A stretch of DNA of 24,534 nt from an uncultured Clostridia bacterium. GTDB taxonomy: Bacteria; Bacillota; Clostridia; Oscillospirales; Acutalibacteraceae. This document shows positions 1 to 7,263 of the stretch, piece by piece. Each line of letters opens with the position of its first letter. Position 1 is the first letter of the stretch. The notes below the pieces were generated by a model, which was given only the letters and a program-made list of their open reading frames with translations, was not told where the DNA came from and searched no databases. Position numbers and translations under genes: made by a program. The stretch covers positions 1-24,534 of the forward strand of contig CALBNX010000021.1 in assembly GCA_937896885.1 (NCBI GenBank), read 5' to 3'.

Positions 1-2
1 AT

Positions 3-1541
3 CAAGATTGTTCTCCTGAATTAACTGCAATGTTAGCTTCATCTTTAGCAGTATCTATTTCTAAGATTCCATTTAATGGACCAATCGCTGGAGTTAAAGT
101 TGGTAGAGTAGATGGAGAATTTATTATTAATCCAACACCAGAAGAATTAGAAAAATCTGAATTAGAATTAACAGTTGCAGGAACTAAAGAAGCTATCAAC
201 ATGGTAGAATCAAGTGCTAAACAAGTTTCAGAAGAAGTTATGTTAGAAGCATTAATGTTTGGACATGAAGCTGTTAAAGAATTAATAGCATTCCAAGAAC
301 AAATTATTGCTGAAATTGGAACTGAAAAAATGGAATACGAAACATTAGTTCCAGAAGAAGATTTAATAGCTAGAATTAAAGAATTAGCAACTGATAGAAT
401 GGATCAAGCTTTACGTATTAAAGATAAATTAGAAAAATACGCAGCAATTGATAATTTAAAAGAAGAAATTATTGAATTATATACAACTGAAAACGAAGAT
501 TCAATGAAAGAAATGGAACTTAAAGAATTATTAGTAAAAGTTAATATGGTTTTAAGTGACATTGAATATGAATTATTTAGAAATATCGTTGTAAAAGAAA
601 AGATTCGTGCAGACGGACGTGAAATGGATGAAATAAGACCATTATCTACAGATATTGATTTATTACCAAGAACTCATGGTTCAGCATTATTTACACGTGG
701 TCAAACACAAGCTTTATCAATCACTACATTAGGTGCTTTAAATGAACATCAAGTAATTGATGGATTAAGCATGGAAGATCAAAAGAGATTCATGCTTCAT
801 TACAACTTCCCACAATTCTCAGTTGGAGAAACAGGAAGATACGGTGCACCAGGACGTCGTGAAATTGGACACGGAGCTTTAGGAGAAAAAGCATTAGCTC
901 AAGTTATCCCATCAGAAGAAGAATTCCCATATACAATTCGTGTTGTATCAGAAATTCTTGAATCTAACGGATCATCTTCACAAGCAAGTATTTGTGCTGG
1001 ATGTATGTCTCTAATGGCAGCAGGTGTTCCAATTAAAGCTCCAGTTGCTGGTATTGCTATGGGTCTTATAACTCATGAAGATAAATATACAATCCTAACA
1101 GATATTCAAGGTATGGAAGATCACTTAGGTGATATGGACTTTAAAGTAGCTGGTACAGAAAAAGGTATCACAGCACTTCAAATGGATATTAAAATAAGTG
1201 GTATTAATGAACAAATCTTAAAAGAAGCATTAGCTCAAGCTAAAAAAGCAAGATTAGAAATCTTAAAAGTAATCAAAAAACAAATTAAAGAACCTCGTAA
1301 AGAAGTTTCTAAATATGCTCCTAAGATGGTTACATTTAATATTAATCCAGCTAAGATTAAAGATGTAATCGGTAAAGGTGGAGAAATGATTACTAAGATT
1401 ATTTGTGAAGCTTCAGGAGTAACTGAAGTTACAAATATTAATGCCGTAAAATCAACGGCGCCAATAGTTGCTGCCGCAGCTCTTATCGGTGCAGGCGTAA
1501 TTACAGCAGGCGTTGTAATTAAGAAGAAAAAAGAAGAATAA
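3..1541 (+). CDS. pnp: Polynucleotide phosphorylase, 5'-partial, with an aberrant (chimeric) C terminus
   Basis: PNPase is a phosphorolytic 3'-5' exoribonuclease of RNA decay. The frame is open from base 3 and begins QDCSPELTAM, inside the first RNase PH domain, so roughly 120 N-terminal residues lie outside the window. Visible in order are the rest of that domain (IPFNGPIAG), the alpha-helical linker, and the second RNase PH domain (DGREMDEIRPL, LPRTHGSALFTRG, HYNFPQFSVGETG, EILESNGSSSQAS, DHLGDMDFKVAGT). The start of the KH domain follows, with its GKGG loop (about 1366-1385). After TNINAVK the similarity to PNPase stops. The rest of KH and the whole S1 domain are absent, replaced by about 29 residues: an Ala/Gly/Val/Ile-rich hydrophobic stretch and KKKKEE. 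Codon use before about 1440 (TTA, AGA, GGA, GAA) differs sharply from everything downstream. The family call is secure; the gene as it stands is probably not natural. Confidence 0.9.
   Translation, partial: QDCSPELTAMLASSLAVSISKIPFNGPIAGVKVGRVDGEFIINPTPEELEKSELELTVAGTKEAINMVESSAKQVSEEVMLEALMFGHEAVKELIAFQEQIIAEIGTEKMEYETLVPEEDLIARIKELATDRMDQALRIKDKLEKYAAIDNLKEEIIELYTTENEDSMKEMELKELLVKVNMVLSDIEYELFRNIVVKEKIRADGREMDEIRPLSTDIDLLPRTHGSALFTRGQTQALSITTLGALNEHQVIDGLSMEDQKRFMLHYNFPQFSVGETGRYGAPGRREIGHGALGEKALAQVIPSEEEFPYTIRVVSEILESNGSSSQASICAGCMSLMAAGVPIKAPVAGIAMGLITHEDKYTILTDIQGMEDHLGDMDFKVAGTEKGITALQMDIKISGINEQILKEALAQAKKARLEILKVIKKQIKEPRKEVSKYAPKMVTFNINPAKIKDVIGKGGEMITKIICEASGVTEVTNINAVKSTAPIVAAAALIGAGVITAGVVIKKKKEE
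1440..1541 (+). other. Foreign 3' segment fused to pnp: C-terminal membrane-anchor-like tail
   Basis: From about codon 1443 (gcc) the reading frame encodes STAPIVAAAALIGAGVITAG followed by VVIKKKKEE and a stop. This is a single hydrophobic helix with a basic end, the usual architecture of the C terminus of a membrane- or wall-anchored surface protein. No LPxTG motif is present in the part that remains. Base composition changes at the same point: GCC, GCG, CTT and GGC codons appear that are rare or absent in the 1.4 kb before. I infer that this is the last exon-like remnant of a different gene belonging to the downstream genome, joined to a pnp fragment of another genome across a short shared stretch around attaatgccgtaaaa. 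Confidence 0.65.
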
Positions 1542-1559
1542 AGATTAAGCACAAAATAT

Positions 1560-1588
1560 GCCCCCTCTGACGTCGGAGGGGGCTATTT
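1560..1588 (+). terminator. Rho-independent-type terminator after the pnp/anchor-tail frame
   Basis: The 10-bp stem pairs gccccctctg (1560-1569, with one T-G wobble) with cggagggggc (1574-1583) around the 4-nt loop acgt, and is followed by tattt. The hairpin is very GC-rich but the T-tract is short. It lies 18 nt after the stop codon and most likely ends the gene that supplied the anchor-like tail. Confidence 0.7.
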
Positions 1589-1590
1589 CG

Positions 1591-1606
1591 CGGGCGATTC
1601 GTGAAT
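1591..1606 (+). repeat. Half-copy of an intergenic palindromic repeat (cgggcgattcgtgaat)
   Basis: These 16 bases are the exact reverse complement of 13826-13841, where a complete palindrome of the same element is found between smc and ftsY. It sits directly behind the terminator. Two matching copies in non-coding DNA about 12 kb apart indicate a dispersed intergenic repeat family. Confidence 0.6.
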
Positions 1607-1616
1607 TGTTCTTTGC

Positions 1617-1638
1617 GGTCGGGCACAGAGACCCGACC
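1617..1638 (+). repeat. Palindromic element ggtcggg / cccgacc
   Basis: The 7-bp perfect inverted repeat ggtcggg (1617-1623) and cccgacc (1632-1638) flanks the 8-nt loop cacagaga. It is GC-rich compared with its AT-rich surroundings, lacks a T-tract, and lies next to another palindromic repeat. It resembles REP/MITE-like intergenic sequences common in gut Clostridia; that family comparison is from memory, not from a search. Confidence 0.5.
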
Positions 1639-1731
1639 CTACAAGGAACGTTCAATAATATTGGTAATTCATTCAATTAGCGTCGCAGGCTCTTCGTTTT
1701 GCATTTTGCATTAATTATTTTAAAATTATTG

Positions 1732-1759
1732 TTGACAAACGCATAATTTGTGTTATAAT
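1732..1759 (+). promoter_or_regulatory. Sigma-A promoter of the infC-rpmI-rplT operon
   Basis: A consensus -35 TTGACA (1732-1737) and a consensus -10 TATAAT (1754-1759) are separated by 16 bp. TG at 1751-1752 gives an extended -10 element. The 30 bases upstream are A/T runs that could act as an UP element. Transcription should start near 1766, leaving a leader of about 150 nt before infC. Confidence 0.85.
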
Positions 1760-1765
1760 AAACGA

Positions 1766-1917
1766 GCAAAATAAAGCAGAGCAGTAAATTTTGTTCTCAC
1801 CTTTCGGTAATTAAGCTGAATGGTCAATACATTTTCTATTTATTAGTTTGTATTGTAGTGGGCAGAATTTCTCTGTCCACTTTTTATTTTAAAATTTCGC
1901 TAAAGAGGTGTTTATTT
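1766..1917 (+). ncRNA. infC operon leader RNA (L20-leader-like)
   Basis: The untranslated stretch of about 150 nt between the promoter and infC ends in a terminator hairpin (1858-1890) placed just before the infC ribosome binding site. In Firmicutes the infC-rpmI-rplT operon is known to be autoregulated by ribosomal protein L20 binding a leader that promotes premature termination. Position, length and terminal hairpin fit that arrangement. I did not resolve the L20-binding mimic structure, so membership of the Rfam L20_leader family is inferred. A covariance-model search would settle it. Confidence 0.6.
1858..1890 (+). terminator. Attenuator-like terminator in the infC leader
   Basis: The 8-bp stem gtgggcag (1858-1865) with ctgtccac (1873-1880), containing one G-U pair, has a 7-nt loop (aatttct) and is followed directly by tttttatttt (1881-1890). 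It lies between the promoter and the infC start, so read-through must be permitted for the operon to be expressed. That is the expected layout for transcription attenuation. Confidence 0.75.
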
Positions 1918-2436
1918 ATCAGTACCAAAGAATTGCAAATCAATGAAGAAATTCGCGACAAGGAAGTCAGAGTTATCACTGATGACGGCGAGCAGCTTGG
2001 CATTATGTCCAGTAAAGACGCTCTTAAACACGCAGAAAAGCGTAGCCTTGACCTTGTAAAGATTGCCCCAAATGCACAACCACCCGTATGTAAGATTATG
2101 GACTACGGCAAATATCGCTTTGACAAGGCAAAGAAAGAAAAAGAAGCAAAGAAAAATCAGAAGGTTGTTGAAACTAAAGAAATCCGCCTTTCTGTTAACA
2201 TTGATACTCATGACTTTGATACAAAGGTAAATCACGCAATTAAGTTCTTGAAATCAGGTAACAAGGTAAAGGTTTCAATCCGTTTCAGAGGTCGTGAAAT
2301 GGCTCACGCACATTTAGGTAACGGAATTATGGAGCGTTTTGCTGAGGCAGTTTCAGAAATCGGAACAGTTGATAAGCCTGCAAAGCTTGAGGGCAGACAG
2401 ATGCTTATGTTTATGTCTCCCAAGTCAGCGAAATAA
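1918..2436 (+). CDS. infC: Translation initiation factor IF-3, AUC start
   Basis: IF-3 binds the 30S subunit, keeps it apart from 50S and proofreads the start codon and initiator tRNA. The product is about 172 residues, the usual length. It begins (f)STKELQINEEIRD, matching where IF-3 proteins begin, and contains DLVKIAPNAQPPVCKIMDYG and the lysine-rich interdomain helix before the C-terminal domain (KEIRLSVNIDTHDFDTK, VSIRFRGREM). No ATG, GTG or TTG lies in frame near this point. The codon 7 nt after the SD sequence AGAGGTG (1904-1910) is ATC. A GTG at 1858 is in frame, but it lies in the leader terminator and has no SD. A rare start codon is the known basis of infC autoregulation elsewhere (AUU in E. 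coli), because IF-3 rejects non-canonical starts. First gene of infC-rpmI-rplT. Confidence 0.93.
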   Translation: MSTKELQINEEIRDKEVRVITDDGEQLGIMSSKDALKHAEKRSLDLVKIAPNAQPPVCKIMDYGKYRFDKAKKEKEAKKNQKVVETKEIRLSVNIDTHDFDTKVNHAIKFLKSGNKVKVSIRFRGREMAHAHLGNGIMERFAEAVSEIGTVDKPAKLEGRQMLMFMSPKSAK

Positions 2437-2466
2437 ATAAGGATTTTATATTAGGAGGATATTATT

Positions 2467-2664
2467 ATGCCAAAGATTAAAACACATAGCGGAGCTAAGA
2501 AAAGATTTAAGCTTTCAAAGAATGGCAAGCCCATCAGAGCACACGCTAACAAGTCACACATCTTGACAAAGAAGAGCACAAAGAGAAAAAGAGGTCTTCG
2601 CAAGACAGCTGTTGCTGATAAGACAAATACAGCACAGATTAAGCGTCTTATTCCTTACAAATAA
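2467..2664 (+). CDS. rpmI: Large-subunit ribosomal protein bL35
   Basis: A 65-residue, strongly basic protein of the 50S subunit. The N terminus PKIKTHSGAKKRFKLSKNGK and the segment HILTKKSTKRKRGLRK are diagnostic of bL35. A consensus AGGAGG (2453-2458) sits 8 nt before the ATG. It is the middle gene of the conserved infC-rpmI-rplT operon, whose expression is probably set by the leader attenuator and L20. Confidence 0.98.
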   Translation: MPKIKTHSGAKKRFKLSKNGKPIRAHANKSHILTKKSTKRKRGLRKTAVADKTNTAQIKRLIPYK

Positions 2665-2703
2665 TTATCGTAAATGTATCTATTCAATCGGAGGTAAAGA
2701 GAA

Positions 2704-3060
2704 ATGGCACGTATTAAAGGTGCGATGATGACTCGCAAAAGAAGAAATAAAGTATTAAAGCTCGCTAAGGGCTACTATGGTTCAAAGAGCAAGCTTTTCA
2801 GAACTGCAAAGCAGGCTGTTATGAAGAGCGGCAACTATGCATATATCGGAAGAAAGCAGAAGAAACGTGATTTCAGAAAGCTCTGGATTACAAGAATTTC
2901 CGCTGCTTGCAAGATGAACGGTATGAACTACTCAACATTCATCAACGGTCTTAAAAAAGCTGGTATTGACCTTAACAGAAAGATGCTTTCAGAGATTGCA
3001 ATCGCTGACCCAGCAGCTTTCACAGCTCTCACAGAAAAAGCTAAAGAAGCTCTTAAATAA
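2704..3060 (+). CDS. rplT: Large-subunit ribosomal protein bL20
   Basis: A 118-residue basic protein that binds 23S rRNA early in 50S assembly and, in Firmicutes, represses its own operon through the leader. Family features: RIKGAMMTRKRRNKVLKLAK at the N terminus, GYYGSKSKLFRTAKQAVMKS, YIGRKQKKRDFRKLWITRI, and NGMNYSTFINGLKKAGIDLN in the C-terminal domain. GGAGGT (2690-2695) precedes the ATG. Last gene of its operon, followed by a strong terminator. Confidence 0.98.
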   Translation: MARIKGAMMTRKRRNKVLKLAKGYYGSKSKLFRTAKQAVMKSGNYAYIGRKQKKRDFRKLWITRISAACKMNGMNYSTFINGLKKAGIDLNRKMLSEIAIADPAAFTALTEKAKEALK

Positions 3061-3067
3061 GAGAATT

Positions 3068-3112
3068 AACCACGCATGAGGATTTCCCTCGCGCGTGGTT
3101 TTTGCGTTTTTT
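3068..3112 (+). terminator. Rho-independent terminator of infC-rpmI-rplT
   Basis: The stem aaccacgc (3068-3075) with gcgtggtt (3093-3100) encloses an inner gagg/cctc helix, and is followed by ttttt (3099-3103) and a second T-run (3107-3112). It begins 8 nt after the rplT stop codon and separates the operon from the methyltransferase gene. Confidence 0.88.
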
Positions 3113-3117
3113 GAAAT

Positions 3118-3900
3118 ATGATGAATATTGTAATAACTGCTAAAAATAATCCGAAAATTAAAGAAACCAAGTCTCTTTTAACATCATCAAAAGAGCGTAA
3201 AAATAACGGACTTTTCGTGCTTGAAGGTGTCCGTCTCTGTTGTGATGCCATAAAGAGTGGGTGCAAAATCACTAACGCTTTCTGCACAGAAAACTGTATG
3301 GAAAAATACAGCGAAGACATTGCTTTGGTGCAAGAAAATTGCGATAATTTTTACCTTGTGTCAAATGATGTGTTAAAGACAATAAGCGACACAGTAACTC
3401 CACAGGGTGTGGTTTGTGTTGCAAAAATGAGCACAAATGATTTTGACTATGAAAGTGGCAAAAAATATATTGCTCTTGATACTGTTCAAAATCCCGATAA
3501 CTTGGGTGCAATTTCTCGCACAGCCGAGGCTTTTGGTATTGATGGATTGATAATTTTTGGTGGTTGTGATATTTATAATCCAAAGGCTTTGAGAGCTTCA
3601 ATGGGAGCGCTTATCCGTTTGCCTGTAAAGGTTTGTGAAAGCCTTGAAAAAGAAATAGAAAAATGCAAAAAAATGGGAATAAACACTTTTGCAACTGTTC
3701 CTAACAGAGATGCCACAGACATTACAAAAGTCGATTTTTCAAAGGGTGCAATTTGCATAATCGGTAATGAGGGCAATGGGGTGTCACAAGAAATTATTGA
3801 CTTGTGTGATGAGAAAATCACAATAAAAATGTCAGGCAGAGCAGAATCACTTAACGCCGCAGCGGCTGCATCAATAACTATGTGGGAATTGGTAAAATGA
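3118..3900 (+). CDS. TrmH/SpoU-family RNA 2'-O-methyltransferase
   Basis: A SAM-dependent methyltransferase that adds a methyl group to ribose 2'-OH in rRNA or tRNA; the exact target cannot be read from the sequence. The N-terminal half (to about residue 100) resembles the SpoU substrate-binding domain (KNNPKIKETKSLL, GLFVLEGVRLC). The C-terminal half is the knotted SPOUT domain with the three family motifs: NPDNLGAISRTAEAFG, IIGNEGNGVS, and IKMSGRAESLNAAAAASI. At 260 residues it has normal length. No SD sequence is visible before the ATG (3118; a second ATG at 3121), because the operon terminator ends only 5 nt upstream, and I could not find its promoter. Its stop overlaps the dprA start (ATGA at 3897-3900). 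Possible identities include RlmB-like or TsnR/AviRb-like enzymes. Confidence 0.9.
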   Translation: MMNIVITAKNNPKIKETKSLLTSSKERKNNGLFVLEGVRLCCDAIKSGCKITNAFCTENCMEKYSEDIALVQENCDNFYLVSNDVLKTISDTVTPQGVVCVAKMSTNDFDYESGKKYIALDTVQNPDNLGAISRTAEAFGIDGLIIFGGCDIYNPKALRASMGALIRLPVKVCESLEKEIEKCKKMGINTFATVPNRDATDITKVDFSKGAICIIGNEGNGVSQEIIDLCDEKITIKMSGRAESLNAAAAASITMWELVK

Positions 3901-5111
3901 ACTACGATTTATATTGGGTGTGGCTGTCTTTAGGGCTTGGTGCTGGGGCATCGTGTCTTGATTTGGTCACATATTTCGAGTGGAATCCCTATGAGATTTA
4001 TGGCTCAACATTTAATGAGATTTTTTCACTCAATGTACTCAACAAAAAGAGAGTTGAAAAACTTAAAAGCTTCCCCATCGAAAAAGCGGAGGAGATTTTA
4101 AGAGTTTCAAAAGAAAACGGTTGGAAGATAATCACCCCGTCGAGTGAATATTATCCACCAAATTTGTTGCATTTACAGGATTTGCCCTTGGTACTCTATG
4201 TTCAGGGTGATGAAACTGTGCTTACAAATGAAATGTCCGTTTCAGTTGTGGGCGCAAGAAAGGCATCTGACTATGGCAGAGCTGTGGCAAGAGCATTGTC
4301 ATCTGCAATGGCAAGTCTGGGGTTCACTATTGTTTCCGGTGGCGCATTGGGAATCGACAGCGCTGCCCATCAAGGTGCACTTGATGAAAACGGTAAGACA
4401 ATATGTGTGCTCGGTTGTGGTTTGGGTACAAAATATCTTATGGAAAACCAACCACTTCGCGATAAAATCGCAAAAAATGGCGCAGTGATTACAGAATTTC
4501 CACCAATGACACCCGCAAGCAGAACAACATTTCCATTAAGAAACCGAATTATATCGGGGTTAACTTTGGGTACAGTTGTTGTTGAAGCAGGTGAGAAAAG
4601 TGGCTCACTCATAACGGCACGATTGGCTGCTGAGCAGGGCAGAGATGTGTTTGCAGTACCTGGTGATTTAGTGAGCTCGTCATTTTTAGGAACAAATAAT
4701 CTTATAAGAAATGGTGCAACACCTGTTTTTTCACTTAATGATGTGTTAGAAGAATATTGCTATCGTTTCTTTGATAAACTGAATAATGAAACAAGACTTC
4801 CTGATGATGAAATTATGAGAAGAGCGCAAGAATATCTCTTGGCAAATGAAGTCAAAGAAGAAGTCAAAAAAGAAGAGCCAAAGAAAGAAAAGGTGAAAGA
4901 AGAAAAGGTGACGGTCAAAAAAGCACCACCGTCTTATCTCACACCGAATGCTTTAAAGGTTTATGAACTTATACAAGACGAGCCGATACACGTTGATGAG
5001 ATTACAAATATCTGCAAACTCTCAACAGATGCAACGCTCTCGGCTCTCACAGAACTTGAAATTTATGGGCTTATCACTCAAATCAGCGGTAGGCGTTATA
5101 AAATAAATTAA
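3897..5111 (+). CDS. dprA: DNA-processing protein DprA/Smf
   Basis: DprA binds incoming single-stranded DNA during natural transformation and loads RecA; it is also conserved in bacteria not known to be competent. The 404-residue product has an N-terminal helical part, a Rossmann-like core (VVGARKASDYG, IVSGGALGIDSAAHQGAL, TFPLRNRIISGL, VVEAGEKSGSLITARLA, VFAVPGDL) and a C-terminal winged helix (about residues 345-404, NALKVYELIQDEPIHVDEI). The two folded parts are joined by a Lys/Glu-rich linker of about 30 residues (about 315-345), probably disordered. I chose ATG 3897 because it overlaps the previous stop (ATGA) and gives MNYDLYWVWLSL; a GTG 15 nt upstream is also in frame. Followed by topA after 28 nt, the common Firmicute order. 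Confidence 0.95.
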   Translation: MNYDLYWVWLSLGLGAGASCLDLVTYFEWNPYEIYGSTFNEIFSLNVLNKKRVEKLKSFPIEKAEEILRVSKENGWKIITPSSEYYPPNLLHLQDLPLVLYVQGDETVLTNEMSVSVVGARKASDYGRAVARALSSAMASLGFTIVSGGALGIDSAAHQGALDENGKTICVLGCGLGTKYLMENQPLRDKIAKNGAVITEFPPMTPASRTTFPLRNRIISGLTLGTVVVEAGEKSGSLITARLAAEQGRDVFAVPGDLVSSSFLGTNNLIRNGATPVFSLNDVLEEYCYRFFDKLNNETRLPDDEIMRRAQEYLLANEVKEEVKKEEPKKEKVKEEKVTVKKAPPSYLTPNALKVYELIQDEPIHVDEITNICKLSTDATLSALTELEIYGLITQISGRRYKIN

Positions 5112-5139
5112 AAATCTAAACATTTTAGGATGATGATAT

Positions 5140-7263
5140 ATGTCAAAACTTGTTATCGTTGAGTCTCCATCAAAGGCAAAAAGTATTCAGAAATATCTCG
5201 GTAAGGATTACACAGTAGTTTCTTCAAAGGGACATGTTCGTGATTTGCCTGCGGCAAAACTCAGCGTTGATGTTAAAAATGATTTTGCACCAAAATATGC
5301 AGTAATCAAAGGTAAAGAAAAGCTTGTTAAAGAGTTAAAAGAACTTGCAGACAATTCAGAAGCAGTTATTCTCGCAGCCGACCCTGACCGTGAGGGAGAA
5401 GCGATTTCTTGGCACTTGGCAACACTCTTGGGCCTTGACCTTAATGAAAATAATCGTGTGAAATTTAACGAAATCAATAAAAACAGCGTTATTAAGGGTA
5501 TCGAAAAGCCTGAAAAAATTGACTTGGATTTAGTTAACGCACAACAGGCTCGTCGTATTCTTGACAGACTTGTTGGTTACACACTCAGTCCGTTTATTTC
5601 ACAGAAAATCCGTCGCGGATTATCTGCTGGTCGTGTGCAGTCAGTTGCTGTGCGCCTTGTTGTTGACCGTGAAAATGAAATCAGAGCTTTTAATCCAGAA
5701 GAATATTGGACTCTTGACGCAAAAATGCTTGCTCCATCATCAAAAAAGGCTTTCAAAGCGCAGTTCTTGGGTGATGAAACAGGTAAGGTTAAGATTACAA
5801 ATAAAGAGCAGAGCGATATGTATCTCGCTCGTCTTGAGGGCGCAGAATTCGTTGCTACTTCAGTTAAAAAAGGTGTTCGTAACCGCCAACCTGCGCCACC
5901 ATTCACAACTTCAACATTGCAACAAGAAGCATCTCGCAAACTCAACTTCCAAGCTCGTCGCACAATGAAAGTTGCGCAAGAGCTTTATGAAGGTGTTGAA
6001 ATTCAGGGCGTTGGCTCTGTGGGTCTTATCACATATATGAGAACTGACTCTCTTCGTATTTCAGAAGAAGCAAGAGCAGCTGGTAATGACTATATCAGAA
6101 ACACATTTGGTGCAGAATATCTTCCTGAAAAACCAAGATATTATAAAACAAAAGCAAATGCACAAGACGGTCACGAAGCAATTCGTCCAACAATGATGGA
6201 TTTGACCCCTGAAAGAGTAAAGGCTAGTCTTAGTGCAGAGCAATATAAACTTTATAGCCTTATCTGGAAACGCTTTATGGCATCACTTATGGCAAACTGT
6301 GTTCAGGATACTGTTAAAGCAGAATTTCAAGGTGCAAATGCAAGTGATAAAGCACAGGGTAAATTTATTACATTCTCTGCAAACGGATATTCAGTTCGTT
6401 TTGATGGTTATACTTGCCTTTATGTGAGTGGCACAGACGAAGAGGAAGAGGAAGAAGGCAAACTTCCAAAAATCAACGAGGGCGACGCAATAAAAGTTAA
6501 AGAACTTGTTGGTAATCAACATTTCACACAACCACCTGCAAGATATACAGAAGCATCTCTTATCAAGGCTCTTGAAGAAACAGGTGTGGGTCGTCCTTCA
6601 ACTTATGCAACAATAATCTCAACAATCACACAGAGAGAGTATGTAGTCCGTGAGCAGAAGCAACTCAAATCAACAGAGTTGGGCGAAGCAATCACAGACC
6701 TTCTCAAAGCAAAATTCCCTAAAATTGTTAATGTAAAATTTACTGCCGGAATGGAAACTCAACTGGATACAGTTGAAAGCGGTGAAACCGACTATATTAA
6801 AATGCTCCATGAGTTTTATGATGACTTTATTGCAACTGTTGACAAGGCAAAAGTTGAAATGCAAGGTCAAAAAATCAAACTCAAAGAAGACGAAACTGAT
6901 ATCAAGTGCGACAAGTGTGGTAGAAATATGATTATCAAAACAGGTCGTTTTGGTAAATTCCTTGCTTGTCCAGGATATCCTGATTGTAAAAATACAAAGC
7001 CGTTAGTTGTTGAAACAAAAGCAACTTGCCCAGTTTGTGGTGGCAAAATTATTGAGAAAAAGACAAAGAGAGGTTACGCTTTCTTTGGCTGTGGCAATTA
7101 TCCTGAGTGCAACTTTATGACTTGGGATAAACCAACAGATGACCTTTGCCCACAATGTGGAAAATCACTTTTCAAGCGTAAAGGTGGTATTATAGCTTGT
7201 CTTAATGAGGGCTGTGGTTTTGAAAAGAAAGCAGAGCGCAAGAGAAAGGCAAAAGAAGAATGA
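5140..7263 (+). CDS. topA: DNA topoisomerase I (type IA)
   Basis: Relaxes negative supercoils by single-strand passage. The 707 residues begin with the Toprim domain (LVIVESPSKAKSIQKYLG; acidic motif AADPDREGEA near residue 80). The core follows with the catalytic tyrosine Y299 in ITYMRTDSLRIS and the downstream conserved ARYTEASLIKALEETGVGRPST. Three C-terminal four-cysteine zinc ribbons follow, with the pairs CDKCG/CPGYPDC, CPVCG/CGNYPEC and CPQCG/CLNEGC. An acidic run (DEEEEEE) near residue 430 is unusual but lies in a linker-like position. SD-like AGGATGATG precedes the ATG. The stop overlaps the next gene's start (ATGA, 7260-7263), implying translational coupling with trmFO. Confidence 0.98.
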   Translation: MSKLVIVESPSKAKSIQKYLGKDYTVVSSKGHVRDLPAAKLSVDVKNDFAPKYAVIKGKEKLVKELKELADNSEAVILAADPDREGEAISWHLATLLGLDLNENNRVKFNEINKNSVIKGIEKPEKIDLDLVNAQQARRILDRLVGYTLSPFISQKIRRGLSAGRVQSVAVRLVVDRENEIRAFNPEEYWTLDAKMLAPSSKKAFKAQFLGDETGKVKITNKEQSDMYLARLEGAEFVATSVKKGVRNRQPAPPFTTSTLQQEASRKLNFQARRTMKVAQELYEGVEIQGVGSVGLITYMRTDSLRISEEARAAGNDYIRNTFGAEYLPEKPRYYKTKANAQDGHEAIRPTMMDLTPERVKASLSAEQYKLYSLIWKRFMASLMANCVQDTVKAEFQGANASDKAQGKFITFSANGYSVRFDGYTCLYVSGTDEEEEEEGKLPKINEGDAIKVKELVGNQHFTQPPARYTEASLIKALEETGVGRPSTYATIISTITQREYVVREQKQLKSTELGEAITDLLKAKFPKIVNVKFTAGMETQLDTVESGETDYIKMLHEFYDDFIATVDKAKVEMQGQKIKLKEDETDIKCDKCGRNMIIKTGRFGKFLACPGYPDCKNTKPLVVETKATCPVCGGKIIEKKTKRGYAFFGCGNYPECNFMTWDKPTDDLCPQCGKSLFKRKGGIIACLNEGCGFEKKAERKRKAKEE

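Noticed and set aside
30..30. ATG at 30 as the true start of pnp
   Set aside because: The frame is open upstream and QDCSPELTA before it matches PNPase, so the gene is simply cut by the window edge.
1235..1552. Minus-strand ORF of 105 codons over the pnp 3' end, and other long antisense ORFs over topA, smc, ftsY and leuS
   Set aside because: They mirror strongly coding + strand genes, lack ribosome binding sites and show no recognisable protein features.
1858..1920. GTG at 1858 as the infC start, giving a 192-residue protein
   Set aside because: It sits in the attenuator hairpin and has no SD. The extra 20 residues do not resemble IF-3, while AGAGGTG is ideally placed for the ATC at 1918.
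3061..3120. Promoter for the TrmH-type gene in the short gap after rplT
   Set aside because: TATGAT at 3117-3122 could be a -10 but no -35 lies at a sensible distance; most of the gap is the terminator.
3882..3896. GTG at 3882 as the dprA start
   Set aside because: ATG 3897 overlaps the upstream stop in the common ATGA form and gives a normal DprA N terminus.
4845..4935. Lys/Glu-rich low-complexity stretch in DprA as a sign of gene fusion or error
   Set aside because: It joins two domains that belong together in DprA (Rossmann core and winged helix), so it is best read as a flexible linker.
6421..6480. Acidic DEEEEEE run in TopA as a frameshift or insertion
   Set aside because: The frame is intact on both sides, codon use is unchanged and the run lies in a linker-like position; likely natural variation.
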